This document shows positions 18,547 to 29,320 of a stretch of DNA of 64,000 nucleotides, piece after piece. The translations under genes were made by a program, and so were the position numbers. The notes under the pieces are model-generated. The model was not told where the DNA came from, made no database searches, and saw only the letters and a program-made list of their open reading frames with translations. The stretch's first letter is position 1; the number at the start of each line of letters is the position of its first letter. Origin of the DNA: Lysobacter sp. FW306-1B-D06B (GTDB taxonomy: Bacteria > Pseudomonadota > Gammaproteobacteria > Xanthomonadales > Xanthomonadaceae); assembly GCF_038446665.1 (NCBI RefSeq), contig NZ_CP151802.1:682001-746000 (forward strand). Direction: 5' to 3'.

Positions 18547-19575
18547 ATGGAAGCGACCACTCTTCCGAACGTCGCAGTCCTCGGTGCGGGCTCCTGGGGC
18601 ACCGCCCTGGCCGCCCTGATCGCACGGCACGGTCATTCGACCGTGCTGTGGGGTCGCGACGCCGACGGCGTCACGGCCATCGACCAGCGCCACGAGAACC
18701 CGCGCTACCTGCCCGGCATTCCGCTGCCGGCGTCGCTGCGCGCGACCACCGACCTGGCCGAAGCCCTCAAGGACGCCGACCTCGTGCTGGTCGTCGTGCC
18801 TTCGCACGCGTTCGCCGAAACCCTGCGCAAGCTGGCCCCGCATCGCCCGGCGCACGCCGGCGTGGCGTGGGCGACCAAGGGTTTCGAGCCCGGCAGCGGC
18901 CGTTTCCTGCATGAAGTCGCCGAAGAGGTGCTGGGTCCCGACGTGCCGCTGGCCGTCGTCACCGGCCCGTCCTTCGCCAAGGAAGTCGCGCAGGGCCTGC
19001 CCACCGCATTGACCGTGCACGGCAGCGATGCGCAGTTCGCGCAGGCCGTCGCCGACGCGCTGCACGGCCCCGCCTTCCGCGCCTACACCGGCAACGACAT
19101 GCTCGGCGCCGAGCTCGGCGGCGCGATGAAGAACGTGCTGGCCGTCGCCACCGGCGTCGCCGACGGCATGGCGCTGGGCCTCAATGCCCGCGCCGGCCTG
19201 ATCACGCGCGGCCTCAACGAGATGCTGCGCCTGAACCACGCCATCGGCGGCAAGGCCGAAACGCTGATGGGCCTGGCGGGCCTGGGCGACCTGGTGCTGA
19301 CCTGCACCGGCGATCTTTCGCGCAACCGCCGGCTCGGCCTCGCGCTGGGCCGCGGCCAATCGATCGAGGACGCCGTGCGCGAGATCGGCCAGGTGGTCGA
19401 ATCGGTGCAGACCGCCGACGAAGTCATGCGGCAGGCGGAGCGTCATGGCATCGAGCTGCCGATCTCCAGCGCGGTGCAGGCCGTGCTGCACGGGGACATC
19501 ACGCCGGCCGAAGGCCTCAAGCTCCTGCTCGCGCGCGAACAGAAGCCCGAGTACCCACGCAACCTGTTCTCCTGA
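18547..19575 (+). CDS. gpsA: Glycerol-3-phosphate dehydrogenase [NAD(P)+] GpsA
   Basis: 342-residue enzyme that reduces dihydroxyacetone phosphate to sn-glycerol-3-phosphate for phospholipid synthesis. The NAD(P) fingerprint [12 protein letters not shown] is at about residues 11-22. [25 protein letters not shown] and the catalytic Lys region [19 protein letters not shown] follow. C-terminal [20 protein letters not shown] is diagnostic. It is the last gene of the secB-gpsA unit, followed by a hairpin terminator. Confidence 0.97.
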   Translation: MEATTLPNVAVLGAGSWGTALAALIARHGHSTVLWGRDADGVTAIDQRHENPRYLPGIPLPASLRATTDLAEALKDADLVLVVVPSHAFAETLRKLAPHRPAHAGVAWATKGFEPGSGRFLHEVAEEVLGPDVPLAVVTGPSFAKEVAQGLPTALTVHGSDAQFAQAVADALHGPAFRAYTGNDMLGAELGGAMKNVLAVATGVADGMALGLNARAGLITRGLNEMLRLNHAIGGKAETLMGLAGLGDLVLTCTGDLSRNRRLGLALGRGQSIEDAVREIGQVVESVQTADEVMRQAERHGIELPISSAVQAVLHGDITPAEGLKLLLAREQKPEYPRNLFS

Positions 19576-19601
19576 TCGCGACCGCGTCCCGAGCACCCAA
19601 A

Positions 19602-19630
19602 GAAAAGCCCGGCCTGCGCCGGGCTTTTTT
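19602..19630. terminator. Bidirectional intrinsic terminator
   Basis: Stem AAAGCCCGGC/GCCGGGCTTT (19604-19613 with 19618-19627) around a CTGC loop, followed by T residues on the plus strand and preceded by A residues (T on the minus strand). It sits between the convergent gpsA and first Ax21-family gene, so it can serve both. Confidence 0.9.
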
Positions 19631-19650
19631 CATGCTCGGTAGCGCGGCGC

Positions 19651-20289
19651 TCAGAAGCTGGCGCGCGCGCCCACCGCGAACATCGCCGAGTCGCCGCCAC
19701 CCTCGGCTTCGGCCACCAGGCCCCAGTTCGAGGTGAGCTTGTACTGCAGGCCGGCGCTGGCGCTGAAAGCGCCGTCGTAGACGTCGCCGTCGGTGTAGTT
19801 GCCCTTGATCCACACTTCCACGTTGTTGGCGATGTTGTGTCGCACGCCAACCGCCGCGCGCACGTCGTCGCCCTTCTGCGCGCCTTCGTCGTCGCCCTTC
19901 ACGTCGATCTCGGTGTTGAGCCAGCTCAGCTCGGCCACCAGGTCGGTGCGCTCGCTCAATCCATGGTGATAGCCCATGCCCAGGACCGCTTGCGACATGT
20001 CGATACTGGCGCTGCCGATCGGCCCCACCACCGGCGCTGAGACGACGAGGTCGTCATCGTCGCCCTTGCGGTACGCGCCGAACACGTGGAGCGACGGCGA
20101 CACCGCCGCCGAGCCGCCGATGAAAAACCCGCCTGCCTTGATGTCTTCGACCTCGAAGCCGTCCAGGCCGGGCAGTTCCTGTTCGAGTTGGGCGTAGCCG
20201 GCTTCCAGGTAGGTGTAGCTGTGGCCGTCTGCGAGCGCGGCGGTCGGCGCCACGGCCAGCGCGAGCGCCAGCGCGAGTTCCTTCTTCAT
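19651..20289 (-). CDS. Ax21-family outer membrane protein (paralogue 1)
   Basis: 212-residue protein. A signal peptide (MKKELALALALAVAPTAALA) is followed by an SYTYLEAGY start of the mature barrel. Alternating-residue beta strands follow, and the last residues are GARASF, the terminal-Phe signature of outer membrane barrels. It shares this layout with the two genes upstream on the same strand, and the third matches the Xanthomonas Ax21 family. It carries a longer acidic insert (GDDEGAQKGDD). ATG 20289 starts the signal peptide. It probably forms a small 8-strand barrel. Confidence 0.82.
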   Translation of the reverse strand: MKKELALALALAVAPTAALADGHSYTYLEAGYAQLEQELPGLDGFEVEDIKAGGFFIGGSAAVSPSLHVFGAYRKGDDDDLVVSAPVVGPIGSASIDMSQAVLGMGYHHGLSERTDLVAELSWLNTEIDVKGDDEGAQKGDDVRAAVGVRHNIANNVEVWIKGNYTDGDVYDGAFSASAGLQYKLTSNWGLVAEAEGGGDSAMFAVGARASF

Positions 20290-20372
20290 GATGTCCCCAG
20301 TGCGAAAAACGGATGTATGGCCACACTTTCGCACGGAAGCCGCGCGGGCAAACGCGGATCCGGTCGCAGGCG

Positions 20373-20400
20373 AAAAAAAAACCCGGCCGGAGCCGGGTCT
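20373..20400 (-). terminator. Intrinsic terminator after Ax21 paralogue 2
   Basis: On the minus strand the stem ACCCGGC/GCCGGGT (20381-20387 with 20392-20398) closes a 4-nt loop and is followed by about nine T residues. It lies about 20 bp past the stop of the gene ending at 20422. Confidence 0.9.
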
Positions 20401-20421
20401 TTCGTTCGTGCGGGGCGCGGC

Positions 20422-21072
20422 TCAGAAGCTGGCGCGCACGCCGATCATGTAGCGCGAGAGCTCGTCGAAGACTTCGACTTCGCCCACCAGGCCCCAGGTG
20501 CGGTTGAACTTGAACTGACCGCCCACGCCGCCGACGAAGTTGCCGCTGAAGTCGCTGGCGTCGAGATAGCCGAGCTTGACCCAGCCTTCGGCGCGATCGG
20601 TGCCGCCGCGGATGCCGACCGAGGCGCGGCCGCCGTTGACGTGGTCGGACCACGACTCGGACTCGCCTTCGGCCGAGATCTTGATGTCCTCTTCCATGCG
20701 GAAGTACGCCAGTTCGCCGATGAAGTCGACGTTCTCGCCCATCGCCGAATGGAAGCCGACGCCGAACTCGGTGTGGGAGGTTTCGTCGTCGACCTTGACG
20801 TCGAACGTCTCATCGCCGTCCTCGAAGGTCACCGTGTCGTTGTCTTCGCCCTGCGAATAGCTGCCGAAGAGGTAGACCGACTGGCTGATCCCGAAGGAGC
20901 CGCGCAGGTAGCCGCCATCGGCGTCGAAGTCGCCCAGCAGCTCGTCGTCATGGTCGATGCGCAGCTGGTTGTAGCCGCCTTCGATGTAGGTGTAGCTCAG
21001 GCCGTTGTCGGTCGCGGACGCAGCAAACGGCGTGGCCGCCAGGACGGCAGCCAAGACAAAACGCTTCTTCAT
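20422..21072 (-). CDS. Ax21-family outer membrane protein (paralogue 2)
   Basis: 216-residue paralogue. Signal peptide MKKRFVLAAVLAATPFAASA, then mature LSYTYIEGGYNQL. An acidic extracellular-type loop (FEDGDETFDVKVDDETSH) and regularly spaced amphipathic strands follow, such as VYLFGSYSQGEDNDTV and WGLVGEVEVFDELSRYMIG. The chain ends GVRASF. It is highly acidic overall, as are the other two copies. Its own terminator lies directly downstream, so it is probably expressed as a single gene. A role as a signal molecule is not supported for this family. Confidence 0.84.
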   Translation of the reverse strand: MKKRFVLAAVLAATPFAASATDNGLSYTYIEGGYNQLRIDHDDELLGDFDADGGYLRGSFGISQSVYLFGSYSQGEDNDTVTFEDGDETFDVKVDDETSHTEFGVGFHSAMGENVDFIGELAYFRMEEDIKISAEGESESWSDHVNGGRASVGIRGGTDRAEGWVKLGYLDASDFSGNFVGGVGGQFKFNRTWGLVGEVEVFDELSRYMIGVRASF

Positions 21073-21206
21073 GAAATCCCCTGATCCTTGTGGTGGTGGT
21101 CCTTGCCGCCGTTGCAGCGGCGTCGCGCACGATAGCGAAGCGTGATAACGCTCACAAGAGGATTTCGATGTGGGTCACTTCGTGACGCTTCCGGGAAGCG
21201 TCGCCC

Positions 21207-21234
21207 AAAAGAAAGCCCGGCCGAGGCCGGGCTT
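21207..21234 (-). terminator. Intrinsic terminator after Ax21 paralogue 3
   Basis: Perfect 10-bp stem AAGCCCGGCC/GGCCGGGCTT (21213-21222 with 21225-21234) followed on the minus strand by TTCTTTTGGG. It is positioned about 50 bp beyond the stop at 21286. Confidence 0.87.
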
Positions 21235-21285
21235 CAATCGCGACTTGGGGGGGAGAGAGAGATCGGTCGCGGTAACGCGGTTGGA

Positions 21286-21843
21286 TCAGAAGCTGATGCG
21301 CGGGCCGACGAAGTACTCGGTGTAGCCGTCGACGAACTTCACTTCGCCGTTGACGCCCCACATCTGGTTGAACTTCACCTGCGCGCCGAGGCGGCCGTAG
21401 AACTCGCCGTCGACGCCGTGGTCGTAGTCCTCGTAACCGGCCAGCGCATAGCCTTCCAGGTTCGGGGTCAGCGAGGCGCGCACGCCGGCTTCAACGCTCC
21501 AGCCGTCCAGGTCGATCGCGTCGAACTCCTGCTTCTCGTAGGCGACGCGGGTCAGCAGATCGACCTTGCTGTTGATCTCGTGGTTGTAGCCCACGCCCAG
21601 GCGCCAGCGGTCGAGGTCGCCGAAGTTGTGGTCGAACTCCTGGCTGCTGTAGTTGCCGAACACGTGGAAGTTCGGCGCGATGGCGCCGGCACCGCCCACG
21701 GACCAGCCGTCGGCATCGGGACGGTTGTCGCCGTTGTTAGCGATGTAGCCGCCTTCGATGTAGTTGTACGACACGCCTTCGGCAGCGGAAGCGGCGAACG
21801 GCAGGGCAGCCAGCAGGGTCAGGGCAAGCAGGGAACGCTTCAT
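21286..21843 (-). CDS. Ax21 family outer membrane protein
   Basis: 185-residue protein and the copy closest to Xanthomonas/Stenotrophomonas Ax21. Signal peptide LLALTLLAALPFAASAAEG, then VSYNYIEGGYIANNGD. Barrel strands include NFHVFGNYSSQEFDHNF, RLGVGYNHEINSKVDLLTR and YALAGYEDYDHG. The chain ends VGPRISF. Ax21 proteins are abundant outer membrane proteins found in membrane vesicles; reports of Ax21 as a secreted quorum or immune signal were withdrawn. It is the first of three tandem copies and is transcribed away from queF. The 222-bp gap upstream has an A/T-rich stretch near 21940-21965 that may hold the promoter. Confidence 0.9.
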   Translation of the reverse strand: MKRSLLALTLLAALPFAASAAEGVSYNYIEGGYIANNGDNRPDADGWSVGGAGAIAPNFHVFGNYSSQEFDHNFGDLDRWRLGVGYNHEINSKVDLLTRVAYEKQEFDAIDLDGWSVEAGVRASLTPNLEGYALAGYEDYDHGVDGEFYGRLGAQVKFNQMWGVNGEVKFVDGYTEYFVGPRISF

Positions 21844-22065
21844 AAGGTCTCAGCCTCTTTATGGGTCTTGGAATCCGGTCGCCCCGCTCCGGGGGAAGCG
21901 TCGAATGGGCTCCGGTGGCGTTGGAGTATCCGGACCTAACTCAAATTTAACCTGAATACTAAACTGACAGGTGCAGGAACTTCGCCCGAACCGGGCGGTC
22001 CTGCCGCCACTTCGGCAAAGCGAACCATCCTCGGGCGCACGCCCGTCGCCGGTTAAAATCGCCGC

Positions 22066-22887
22066 ATGACCCACGATCTCCCCCTCGGGCGTCACGTCGA
22101 CTACCCGCGCGAGTACGACGCCAGCCTGCTGTTCCCCATCGCCCGGACCCTCGGCCGCGACCACATCGGCATCAGCACGGGCGCGCTGCCCTTCGAAGGC
22201 GTGGACCGATGGAATGCCTACGAACTGAGCTGGCTCGACCAGCGCGGCAAGCCGCGCGTGGGCACGGCGACGATCACCGTGCCGGCGACCTCGCCGAACC
22301 TGATCGAATCCAAGTCGCTCAAGCTCTATCTCAACTCGTTCAACTCGGCGCGTTTCGCGTCGGACGAATCGGTGCGTGCGCGCATCGTGGACGACCTCTC
22401 GCGCGTGGCCGGCGCAGACGTGGAAGTCGAGTTCGGCCTGCCGCCGATCGACGAGACCTCGCCGGGCAACGCGGTCATGGACTGCATCGACGGACTCGAC
22501 ATCGACGTCGACGACTACGGTCCGCCGAACGCCGACCATCTGTCGGCCGATGCCGGCAACGTCGTCACCGAAGCGCTCACCAGCTCGCTGCTGAAGTCCA
22601 ACTGTCCCGTCACGGGACAGCCCGACTGGGCGCGCATCGTCATCGCCTACCACGGGCCGAAACTCGATCGCGCCGGACTGCTGCGCTACCTGGTGTCGTT
22701 CCGCGATCACGCCGAGTTCCACGAGCAATGCGTCGAACGCGTGTTCGTCGACCTGCTCGCGCGCGCAGGTGCGCAGCGTCTGTCGGTGGAGGCGCGCTAC
22801 ACGCGTCGCGGTGGACTGGACATCAATCCCTGGCGCGCCACGCCGGGCAGCGCGCGTCCGGTGCCGGGTCGCGACGAACGGCAGTAG
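22066..22887 (+). CDS. queF: NADPH-dependent 7-cyano-7-deazaguanine reductase QueF
   Basis: Reduces preQ0 to preQ1 in queuosine synthesis. The 273-residue length marks the bimodular (YqeF-type) QueF with two T-fold domains. The QueF motif [13 protein letters not shown] is at about residues 81-93. The catalytic Cys is C180 in [12 protein letters not shown], with the proton donor D187. The C-terminus [16 protein letters not shown] is typical. Other queuosine genes (queC, queD, queE) are not in the window. No preQ1 riboswitch was recognised upstream. Confidence 0.97.
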   Translation: MTHDLPLGRHVDYPREYDASLLFPIARTLGRDHIGISTGALPFEGVDRWNAYELSWLDQRGKPRVGTATITVPATSPNLIESKSLKLYLNSFNSARFASDESVRARIVDDLSRVAGADVEVEFGLPPIDETSPGNAVMDCIDGLDIDVDDYGPPNADHLSADAGNVVTEALTSSLLKSNCPVTGQPDWARIVIAYHGPKLDRAGLLRYLVSFRDHAEFHEQCVERVFVDLLARAGAQRLSVEARYTRRGGLDINPWRATPGSARPVPGRDERQ

Positions 22888-22987
22888 CACTTCGCGTCAA
22901 CCAGCAATTTTCGTCCGTCCCTGTTACCTACCCTTAACAGGATGCGTGCGATGGTGCCTGGGCCAACACGGCAGGAGAGCCCACCTC

Positions 22988-23299
22988 GTGACCACACCGG
23001 ACAAGAAGGCCGATTTCTCCGACGTCCAGAGCAACGTCGAGAGCACGGAACAGATCAAACCGGATTTCAGCGACGTCCAGTCGACGGTCAGCTCCACCGA
23101 GCAGATCACGTCTGCCACGGCGGGCGAAGCGCAGACGTACACCGTGCAGAAGGGCGACACGCTCTCGCACATCGCCAAGCAGTTCTACGGCAAGGCCGGC
23201 AAGTGGAACGCGATCTTCGAAGCGAACCGCGATCAGCTTGACGACCCCGACCGCATCCAGCCCGGCCAGGTGCTGCGTATTCCGCCGGCCGGCGAGTGA
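22988..23299 (+). CDS. LysM domain protein with tandem acidic N-terminal repeat
   Basis: 103-residue protein starting at GTG 22988, with AGGAG ten bases upstream. No signal peptide. Residues 9-25 and 26-41 are near-perfect tandem copies of a DFSDVQSxVxSTEQI unit. A single C-terminal LysM domain follows (about 51-98: YTVQKGDTLSHIAKQFYGKA to PGQVLRIPP), like that of YgaU/Kbp potassium-binding proteins. Kbp has an additional BON domain, absent here. It may bind peptidoglycan or glycans if exported by another route; cytosolic binding is also possible. Confidence 0.85.
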   Translation: MTTPDKKADFSDVQSNVESTEQIKPDFSDVQSTVSSTEQITSATAGEAQTYTVQKGDTLSHIAKQFYGKAGKWNAIFEANRDQLDDPDRIQPGQVLRIPPAGE

Positions 23300-23343
23300 C
23301 CCGGCCCGACGCTCGACTCCGCAAATTCCCAGGAGATGTTTCG

Positions 23344-23841
23344 ATGATGATCCGCACTCGCCTGCACACCGCCGTCGCCGCCGCGTTGCTCGCGTCGGTG
23401 GCCCTGGTCGGCTGCAAGAAGAAGGAAGAACCCGTCGCCGTGAGCACGCCGCCGGCGACCACCGAACCGGCTGCACCGGCGCCCGCGCCTGCTCCGGCCG
23501 CGACGGTCTCGGTCACCACCGTGGACCTCGGCCCGGCCGTGGGCCCGGACAAGAAGATCACCACGCCCAGCGCAACGTTCAAGCCGAAGGACACGATCAA
23601 CGCGTCCGTGGGCACGGCCACCTCCGATCCGGCGACCGCGGTAGCGGCCAAGCTCGGCGCGAAGTGGACCTTCCAGGACGGCCAGACCGTGAAGGAAGAC
23701 AGCGCCGACATCAACTTCGCCGGTGGCGGCAACACCGTTTTCAGCATCAACAGCCCGAAGGGTTTCCCAACCGGCAAGTACAAGCTCGAAGTCCTGCTCG
23801 ACGGTGTCGTCGTGCAGACGCGCGACTTCGAAGTGAAGTAA
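23344..23841 (+). CDS. Putative lipoprotein
   Basis: 165-residue protein with a lipoprotein signal peptide and lipobox LVGC (lipidated C24). KKKEEP follows, then a Pro/Ala/Thr-rich linker at about residues 37-56. The C-terminal domain has TTPSATFKPKDTINASV and GFPTGKYKLEVLLDGVVVQTRDFEVK, a beta-sandwich-like pattern seen in proteins of unknown function. ATG 23344, or the next codon ATG 23347, could start it; AGGAGATG precedes both. It is 44 bp after the LysM gene and is ended by an intrinsic terminator. Confidence 0.82.
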   Translation: MMIRTRLHTAVAAALLASVALVGCKKKEEPVAVSTPPATTEPAAPAPAPAPAATVSVTTVDLGPAVGPDKKITTPSATFKPKDTINASVGTATSDPATAVAAKLGAKWTFQDGQTVKEDSADINFAGGGNTVFSINSPKGFPTGKYKLEVLLDGVVVQTRDFEVK

Positions 23842-23875
23842 CCGTCTCTCTCCCCCACCTTCGGGTGGGACGCAT

Positions 23876-23905
23876 GGGCGCGGCTCCCCACCGCGCCCTT
23901 TTTTT
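23876..23905 (+). terminator. Intrinsic terminator after the lipoprotein gene
   Basis: Stem GGGCGCGG/CCGCGCCC (23876-23883 with 23891-23898) around CTCCCCA, followed by seven T residues. Confidence 0.9.
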
Positions 23906-23920
23906 GTCCACGTTTCTTGT

Positions 23921-24337
23921 CTACCGGCCGGGAAACTCGCCGTCCACGTAGAACCAGTGGTCGCCTTCGCGCACGAAGCGGCTCACCTCGTGCATGCGCA
24001 CCGCCGGCGCGCCGCCGGTCCTGGAGCGCGCGACGAACTCCACCGTCGCATGCATCGCATCCACCGCGACATGGCGCTTCACTTCCAGACCCAGCCAGCG
24101 CGTCGCGCCCGCATCGCCCAGGTCGAGATCGTCGGGGCGCGTGTCCGGATGCCAGCTCGCCATCAGGTAGGACACATCGCCCAGCACGTAGGCGGTGTAG
24201 CGCGAACGCATCAGCGCCTCAGCGTCGGTCGCCGGGGTGCCGGCGTGGAGTGGCCCGCAACACTGCCCGTAGGGCTTTGCGCGACCGCAGGGACACGGGG
24301 CGGAGGGCGGCATCGGGGCGGGCTTGGCGGGGCTCAT
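23921..24337 (-). CDS. YchJ family SEC-C motif protein
   Basis: 138-residue protein of the YchJ (UPF0225) family. The N-terminal SEC-C zinc motif PCPCGRAKPYGQCCGP has Cys at about 15, 17, 26 and 27. MRSRYTAYVLGDVSYLMASW follows, characteristic of YchJ. The C-terminal half is NTF2-like and ends HDWF-like in GDHWFYVDGEFP. Function unknown; SEC-C motifs bind zinc and can mediate protein contacts, as in SecA. It is divergent from the YecA-type gene, which also carries a SEC-C motif, with 72 bp between starts. Confidence 0.9.
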   Translation of the reverse strand: MSPAKPAPMPPSAPCPCGRAKPYGQCCGPLHAGTPATDAEALMRSRYTAYVLGDVSYLMASWHPDTRPDDLDLGDAGATRWLGLEVKRHVAVDAMHATVEFVARSRTGGAPAVRMHEVSRFVREGDHWFYVDGEFPGR

Positions 24338-24409
24338 GCGTGAATTCTCGGCGAGCCCACCCCACTGCGACTACCATGACGCGCCCCCGCGAATACCGAG
24401 CCCCATCCG

Positions 24410-25117
24410 ATGAAAGCCCCCGCCTACCTCGACGACGACCAGATCGAACGCCTGGCCGAGCTGCTGGAGCAGCGCGCGGTCCCGTTCAAGGGGTTCAACC
24501 TGGAGGCGCTGGACGGCTACCTGTCTGCGCTTGCCGTCGGCCCGGAGACGATTCCCTTCGAGCAGTGGCAGGGCGCCGTATGGGGCACGCCGCCGCGCTG
24601 GAAGGACGAAGAGGAGCGCGAGCAGGTCGAAGCGCTGCTGCAGGGCCACTGGAACATGGTCAACCAGCGCGTGCGCCACGGCGACGATGACCTGCCCGAC
24701 CACCTCGCGCCGCTGCTGTGGCTGCCGGAGAACCCGGACGAGGAGCAGGACGACGAACTCGACGTCGGCCGCGACTGGGCCTTCGGCTTCTTCCGCGGTG
24801 TCGAACTGAGCGAGATCGCCTGGGACAAGTGGCTGGACGAGCACGAGTGGGTCGACGAGATCTTCCTGCGTTTCGATCGCCTGGCCAGCGGCGAGATCGT
24901 CGGTGAAGACCCCGAACAGCCGGGCGAACCGGTGAGTTACCGCGAGCGCCTGGAAGTCATCGCCTCGCTGCCGGGCATGCTGGCCGACCTGCATCACCTG
25001 CGCATCGACGTGCTCACGCCGCGCGAACCCATCCGCCGCGAAGCCACGCCCGACCGCAACGCGCCCTGCCCCTGCGGCAGCGGAAAGAAGTACAAGAAGT
25101 GCTGCGGCGCGGTCTGA
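24410..25117 (+). CDS. YecA/UPF0149 family protein with C-terminal SEC-C motif
   Basis: 235-residue protein. Residues about 8-180 match the YecA/UPF0149 helical fold, including [39 protein letters not shown] and [13 protein letters not shown]. The last 18 residues form a SEC-C zinc motif, [16 protein letters not shown]. In E. coli YecA uses this metal-binding domain to associate with ribosomes or SecYEG substrates. It is very acidic. It is followed by a repeat-containing gap before the isocitrate dehydrogenase gene. Confidence 0.88.
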   Translation: MKAPAYLDDDQIERLAELLEQRAVPFKGFNLEALDGYLSALAVGPETIPFEQWQGAVWGTPPRWKDEEEREQVEALLQGHWNMVNQRVRHGDDDLPDHLAPLLWLPENPDEEQDDELDVGRDWAFGFFRGVELSEIAWDKWLDEHEWVDEIFLRFDRLASGEIVGEDPEQPGEPVSYRERLEVIASLPGMLADLHHLRIDVLTPREPIRREATPDRNAPCPCGSGKKYKKCCGAV

Positions 25118-25130
25118 GCATCGCAACGCT

Positions 25131-25216
25131 TCCGTAGCCCCGGGTTAGCGCCGCGCACCGGGTCCAGGCTCCGGCAACGCAAATCCCGGGTGCGCTGCGC
25201 TTACCCGGGCTACGCG
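25131..25216. repeat. Inverted repeat with CCCGGGT ends
   Basis: The outer arms GTAGCCCCGGGTTAGCG and CGCTTACCCGGGCTACG form an extended inverted repeat around CGCACCGGGTCCAGG... and ATCCCGGGTGCG inner parts. This is a known style of dispersed intergenic repeat in high-GC proteobacteria. The 316-bp gap 25118-25433 otherwise shows nothing I can name, apart from the presumed isocitrate dehydrogenase promoter. Confidence 0.7.
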
Positions 25217-25310
25217 AACCGCCATACCCTCGCGTGCGGTAGCACGAACGTGCCACACGCGCCCCGCGGCCTTCAGCGTTTCGCCCGCACGCTTTGCCGC
25301 GCCGCGCTAA

Positions 25311-27659
<2,349 letters not shown>

Positions 27660-27699
27660 GCCGCGGCTTTGGTGTAGCCCTCTCCTTGAGGGTTGGCGA

Positions 27700-27836
27700 C
27701 GCGGCTCTTGCTCCCTCCCCTGCTTGCAGGGGAGGGTTGGGGAGGGGTCGAGAAGCCGCAACGCGGCGAACTCGGCGCTGACGCGCCTCAGAACCCCCTC
27801 CCAGCCTCCCCCTGCAAGCAGGGGGAGGCGCTCATC
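27700..27836. repeat. Repeat pair downstream of icd
   Basis: Two facing units, CTCCCTCCCCTGCTTGCAGGGGAGGG near 27712-27738 (itself a CCCCTGC/GCAGGGG hairpin) and CCCTGCAAGCAGGGGGAGGCG near 27808-27830, lie between icd and the small lysine-rich gene. They belong to the same loose CCTCCC palindrome class as other intergenic units here. Confidence 0.65.
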
Positions 27837-27898
27837 CGTGCCGACGCTTCCGCTTCGCGCTCAGCCGTCCAGGCACACGAGCAGCAACCTCAGTCCGA

Positions 27899-28015
27899 TC
27901 AGGTCGGCATGAAGCCGCGCGTGCTCTTCTTCTCGTTCTTCGCCGCCTTCTTCTCTTTCATCGTCTTGGCGGGCTTTTTCTTCTGCTCTTTCTTCTTGTC
28001 CAGACCCTTGGCCAT
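27899..28015 (-). CDS. Small lysine-rich protein
   Basis: 38-residue, very basic peptide (MAKGLDKKKEQKKKPAKT, then more Lys/Glu, ending STRGFMPT). A strong AGGAGG ribosome site lies eight bases before the ATG, supporting translation. Short Lys/Ala-rich proteins of this kind with a MAKG...KKKE start occur in many proteobacteria without known function. It could bind nucleic acid or be disordered; I infer nothing further. Confidence 0.7.
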   Translation of the reverse strand: MAKGLDKKKEQKKKPAKTMKEKKAAKNEKKSTRGFMPT

Positions 28016-28239
28016 GGCCGCGTCCTCCTGATTGGTTGTGACGGCGCGAGCATGGCACAGGTGCTCCCGCCCCTGCATCGCGGCGCATGCCGCGAATGAC
28101 ACGCACGAGGCGCAAGTAGTGCGTGAGCACTTCGTCGGAGGAGACTGAAGTTCCGGGAGGTTCGCTGATTGCCGTCGATGCTGCCGGTAACTGCGCTTGG
28201 TATCGTCGGCACCGGAAGGACACGCAGGATGAGACCGGT

Positions 28240-29280
28240 ATGAACAGCGCTTCCGCTGCCACACGCGTCGCCCTGATCGGGTACGGCTATGCCGCGCGAA
28301 CGTTCCACGCGCCGCTGATCCAGGCCGTGCCCGGCCTGTCATTGGCGCGGATCGCCTCGAGCAGGGTGCACGCCGAGCTGCCCGGCATCGCGGTCGAAGG
28401 CGATGCCATGCGGGCGGTCGTCGCCCCCGACGTGGATCTGGTCGTGATCGCCACGCCCAACGACACGCATTTCCCGCTTGCGCAGGCCGCGCTTCGTGCG
28501 GGCAAGCATGTCGTCGTCGACAAGCCGCTCACGCCGAGCCTGTCGGAAGCCGTCGAGCTGAGCGCGACGGCGCAGGCGCACGGCCGACTCCTTTGCGCAT
28601 TCCACAATCGCCGCTGGGACAGCGATTTCCTTTCCGTGCAACAGGCCATGCGCGAAGGCCTCATCGGCGAGGTGCGCCATTTCGAATCGCGCATCGAACG
28701 GTTTCGTCCGCAGGTGCGCGATCGCTGGCGCGAGCGACCCGGGCCCGCGACGGGATTGTGGTGGGATCTCGGGCCTCATCTGGTCGACCAGGCGCTGGCC
28801 TTGTTCGGATGGCCCGATAGCGTGCAGGCGATGTTCGCGACACAACGCAGCGGTGCGACGACGGAAGACTGGGCGCACGTCGTGCTGGGTTTCGGCCCGG
28901 TCAGGGCGGTCCTGCAGGTGGGGATGCTGGCTGCGATTCCCGGGCCGCGCTTCGCCGTGCATGGCACGCGCGGATCGATGATCAAGGTGCGGCCCGATCG
29001 TCAGGAGCAGCAGTTGATTGCGGGACTGCGACCCGGCGACCCGCAATGGGGAATCGATGACGACCCGCTGCAATGGCGACGCGATGACGGCCCGATCCAG
29101 ACGCGACCCGCCCTGTCGGGCGACCAATCGCGGTTCTATGTGGAACTCGCGGACGCCATCGCGGGCAACGGCCCGAATCCTGTTCCGACGGAAGAGGTCA
29201 TCCGGGGCATGGCCGTCATTGAAGCGGCGATCGTCTCGGCATCGAGCGGATGCGCCGTTTCACCGAAGGTTCCATCCTAG
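28240..29280 (+). CDS. Gfo/Idh/MocA family oxidoreductase
   Basis: 346-residue NAD(P)-dependent oxidoreductase. The Rossmann nucleotide motif ALIGYGYAARTFHAP is near residues 11-25. VVIATPNDTHFPLAQAAL follows, then the signature HVVVDKPLTPSL with the catalytic Lys at about 95. The C-terminal domain has FHNRRWDSDFL and GLWWDLGPHLVDQALALFG with the conserved His. It resembles the YdgJ/YhhX-type soluble oxidoreductases; the sugar-like substrate is unknown. The start at 28240 follows the family N-terminus. It may be part of an accessory region. Confidence 0.88.
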   Translation: MNSASAATRVALIGYGYAARTFHAPLIQAVPGLSLARIASSRVHAELPGIAVEGDAMRAVVAPDVDLVVIATPNDTHFPLAQAALRAGKHVVVDKPLTPSLSEAVELSATAQAHGRLLCAFHNRRWDSDFLSVQQAMREGLIGEVRHFESRIERFRPQVRDRWRERPGPATGLWWDLGPHLVDQALALFGWPDSVQAMFATQRSGATTEDWAHVVLGFGPVRAVLQVGMLAAIPGPRFAVHGTRGSMIKVRPDRQEQQLIAGLRPGDPQWGIDDDPLQWRRDDGPIQTRPALSGDQSRFYVELADAIAGNGPNPVPTEEVIRGMAVIEAAIVSASSGCAVSPKVPS

Positions 29281-29320
29281 GAACGACGACCCGCGCCCGA
29301 GCGCTCCACGTCCGCTCCTT

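Noticed and set aside
19651..21843. Ax21 genes as a quorum-sensing or immune-eliciting system
   Set aside because: The reports behind that role were retracted. No rax-type secretion or sulfation genes are present here.
22020..22066. Possible preQ1 riboswitch before queF
   Set aside because: The leader is short and shows no recognisable preQ1 aptamer pairing or conserved loop sequence.
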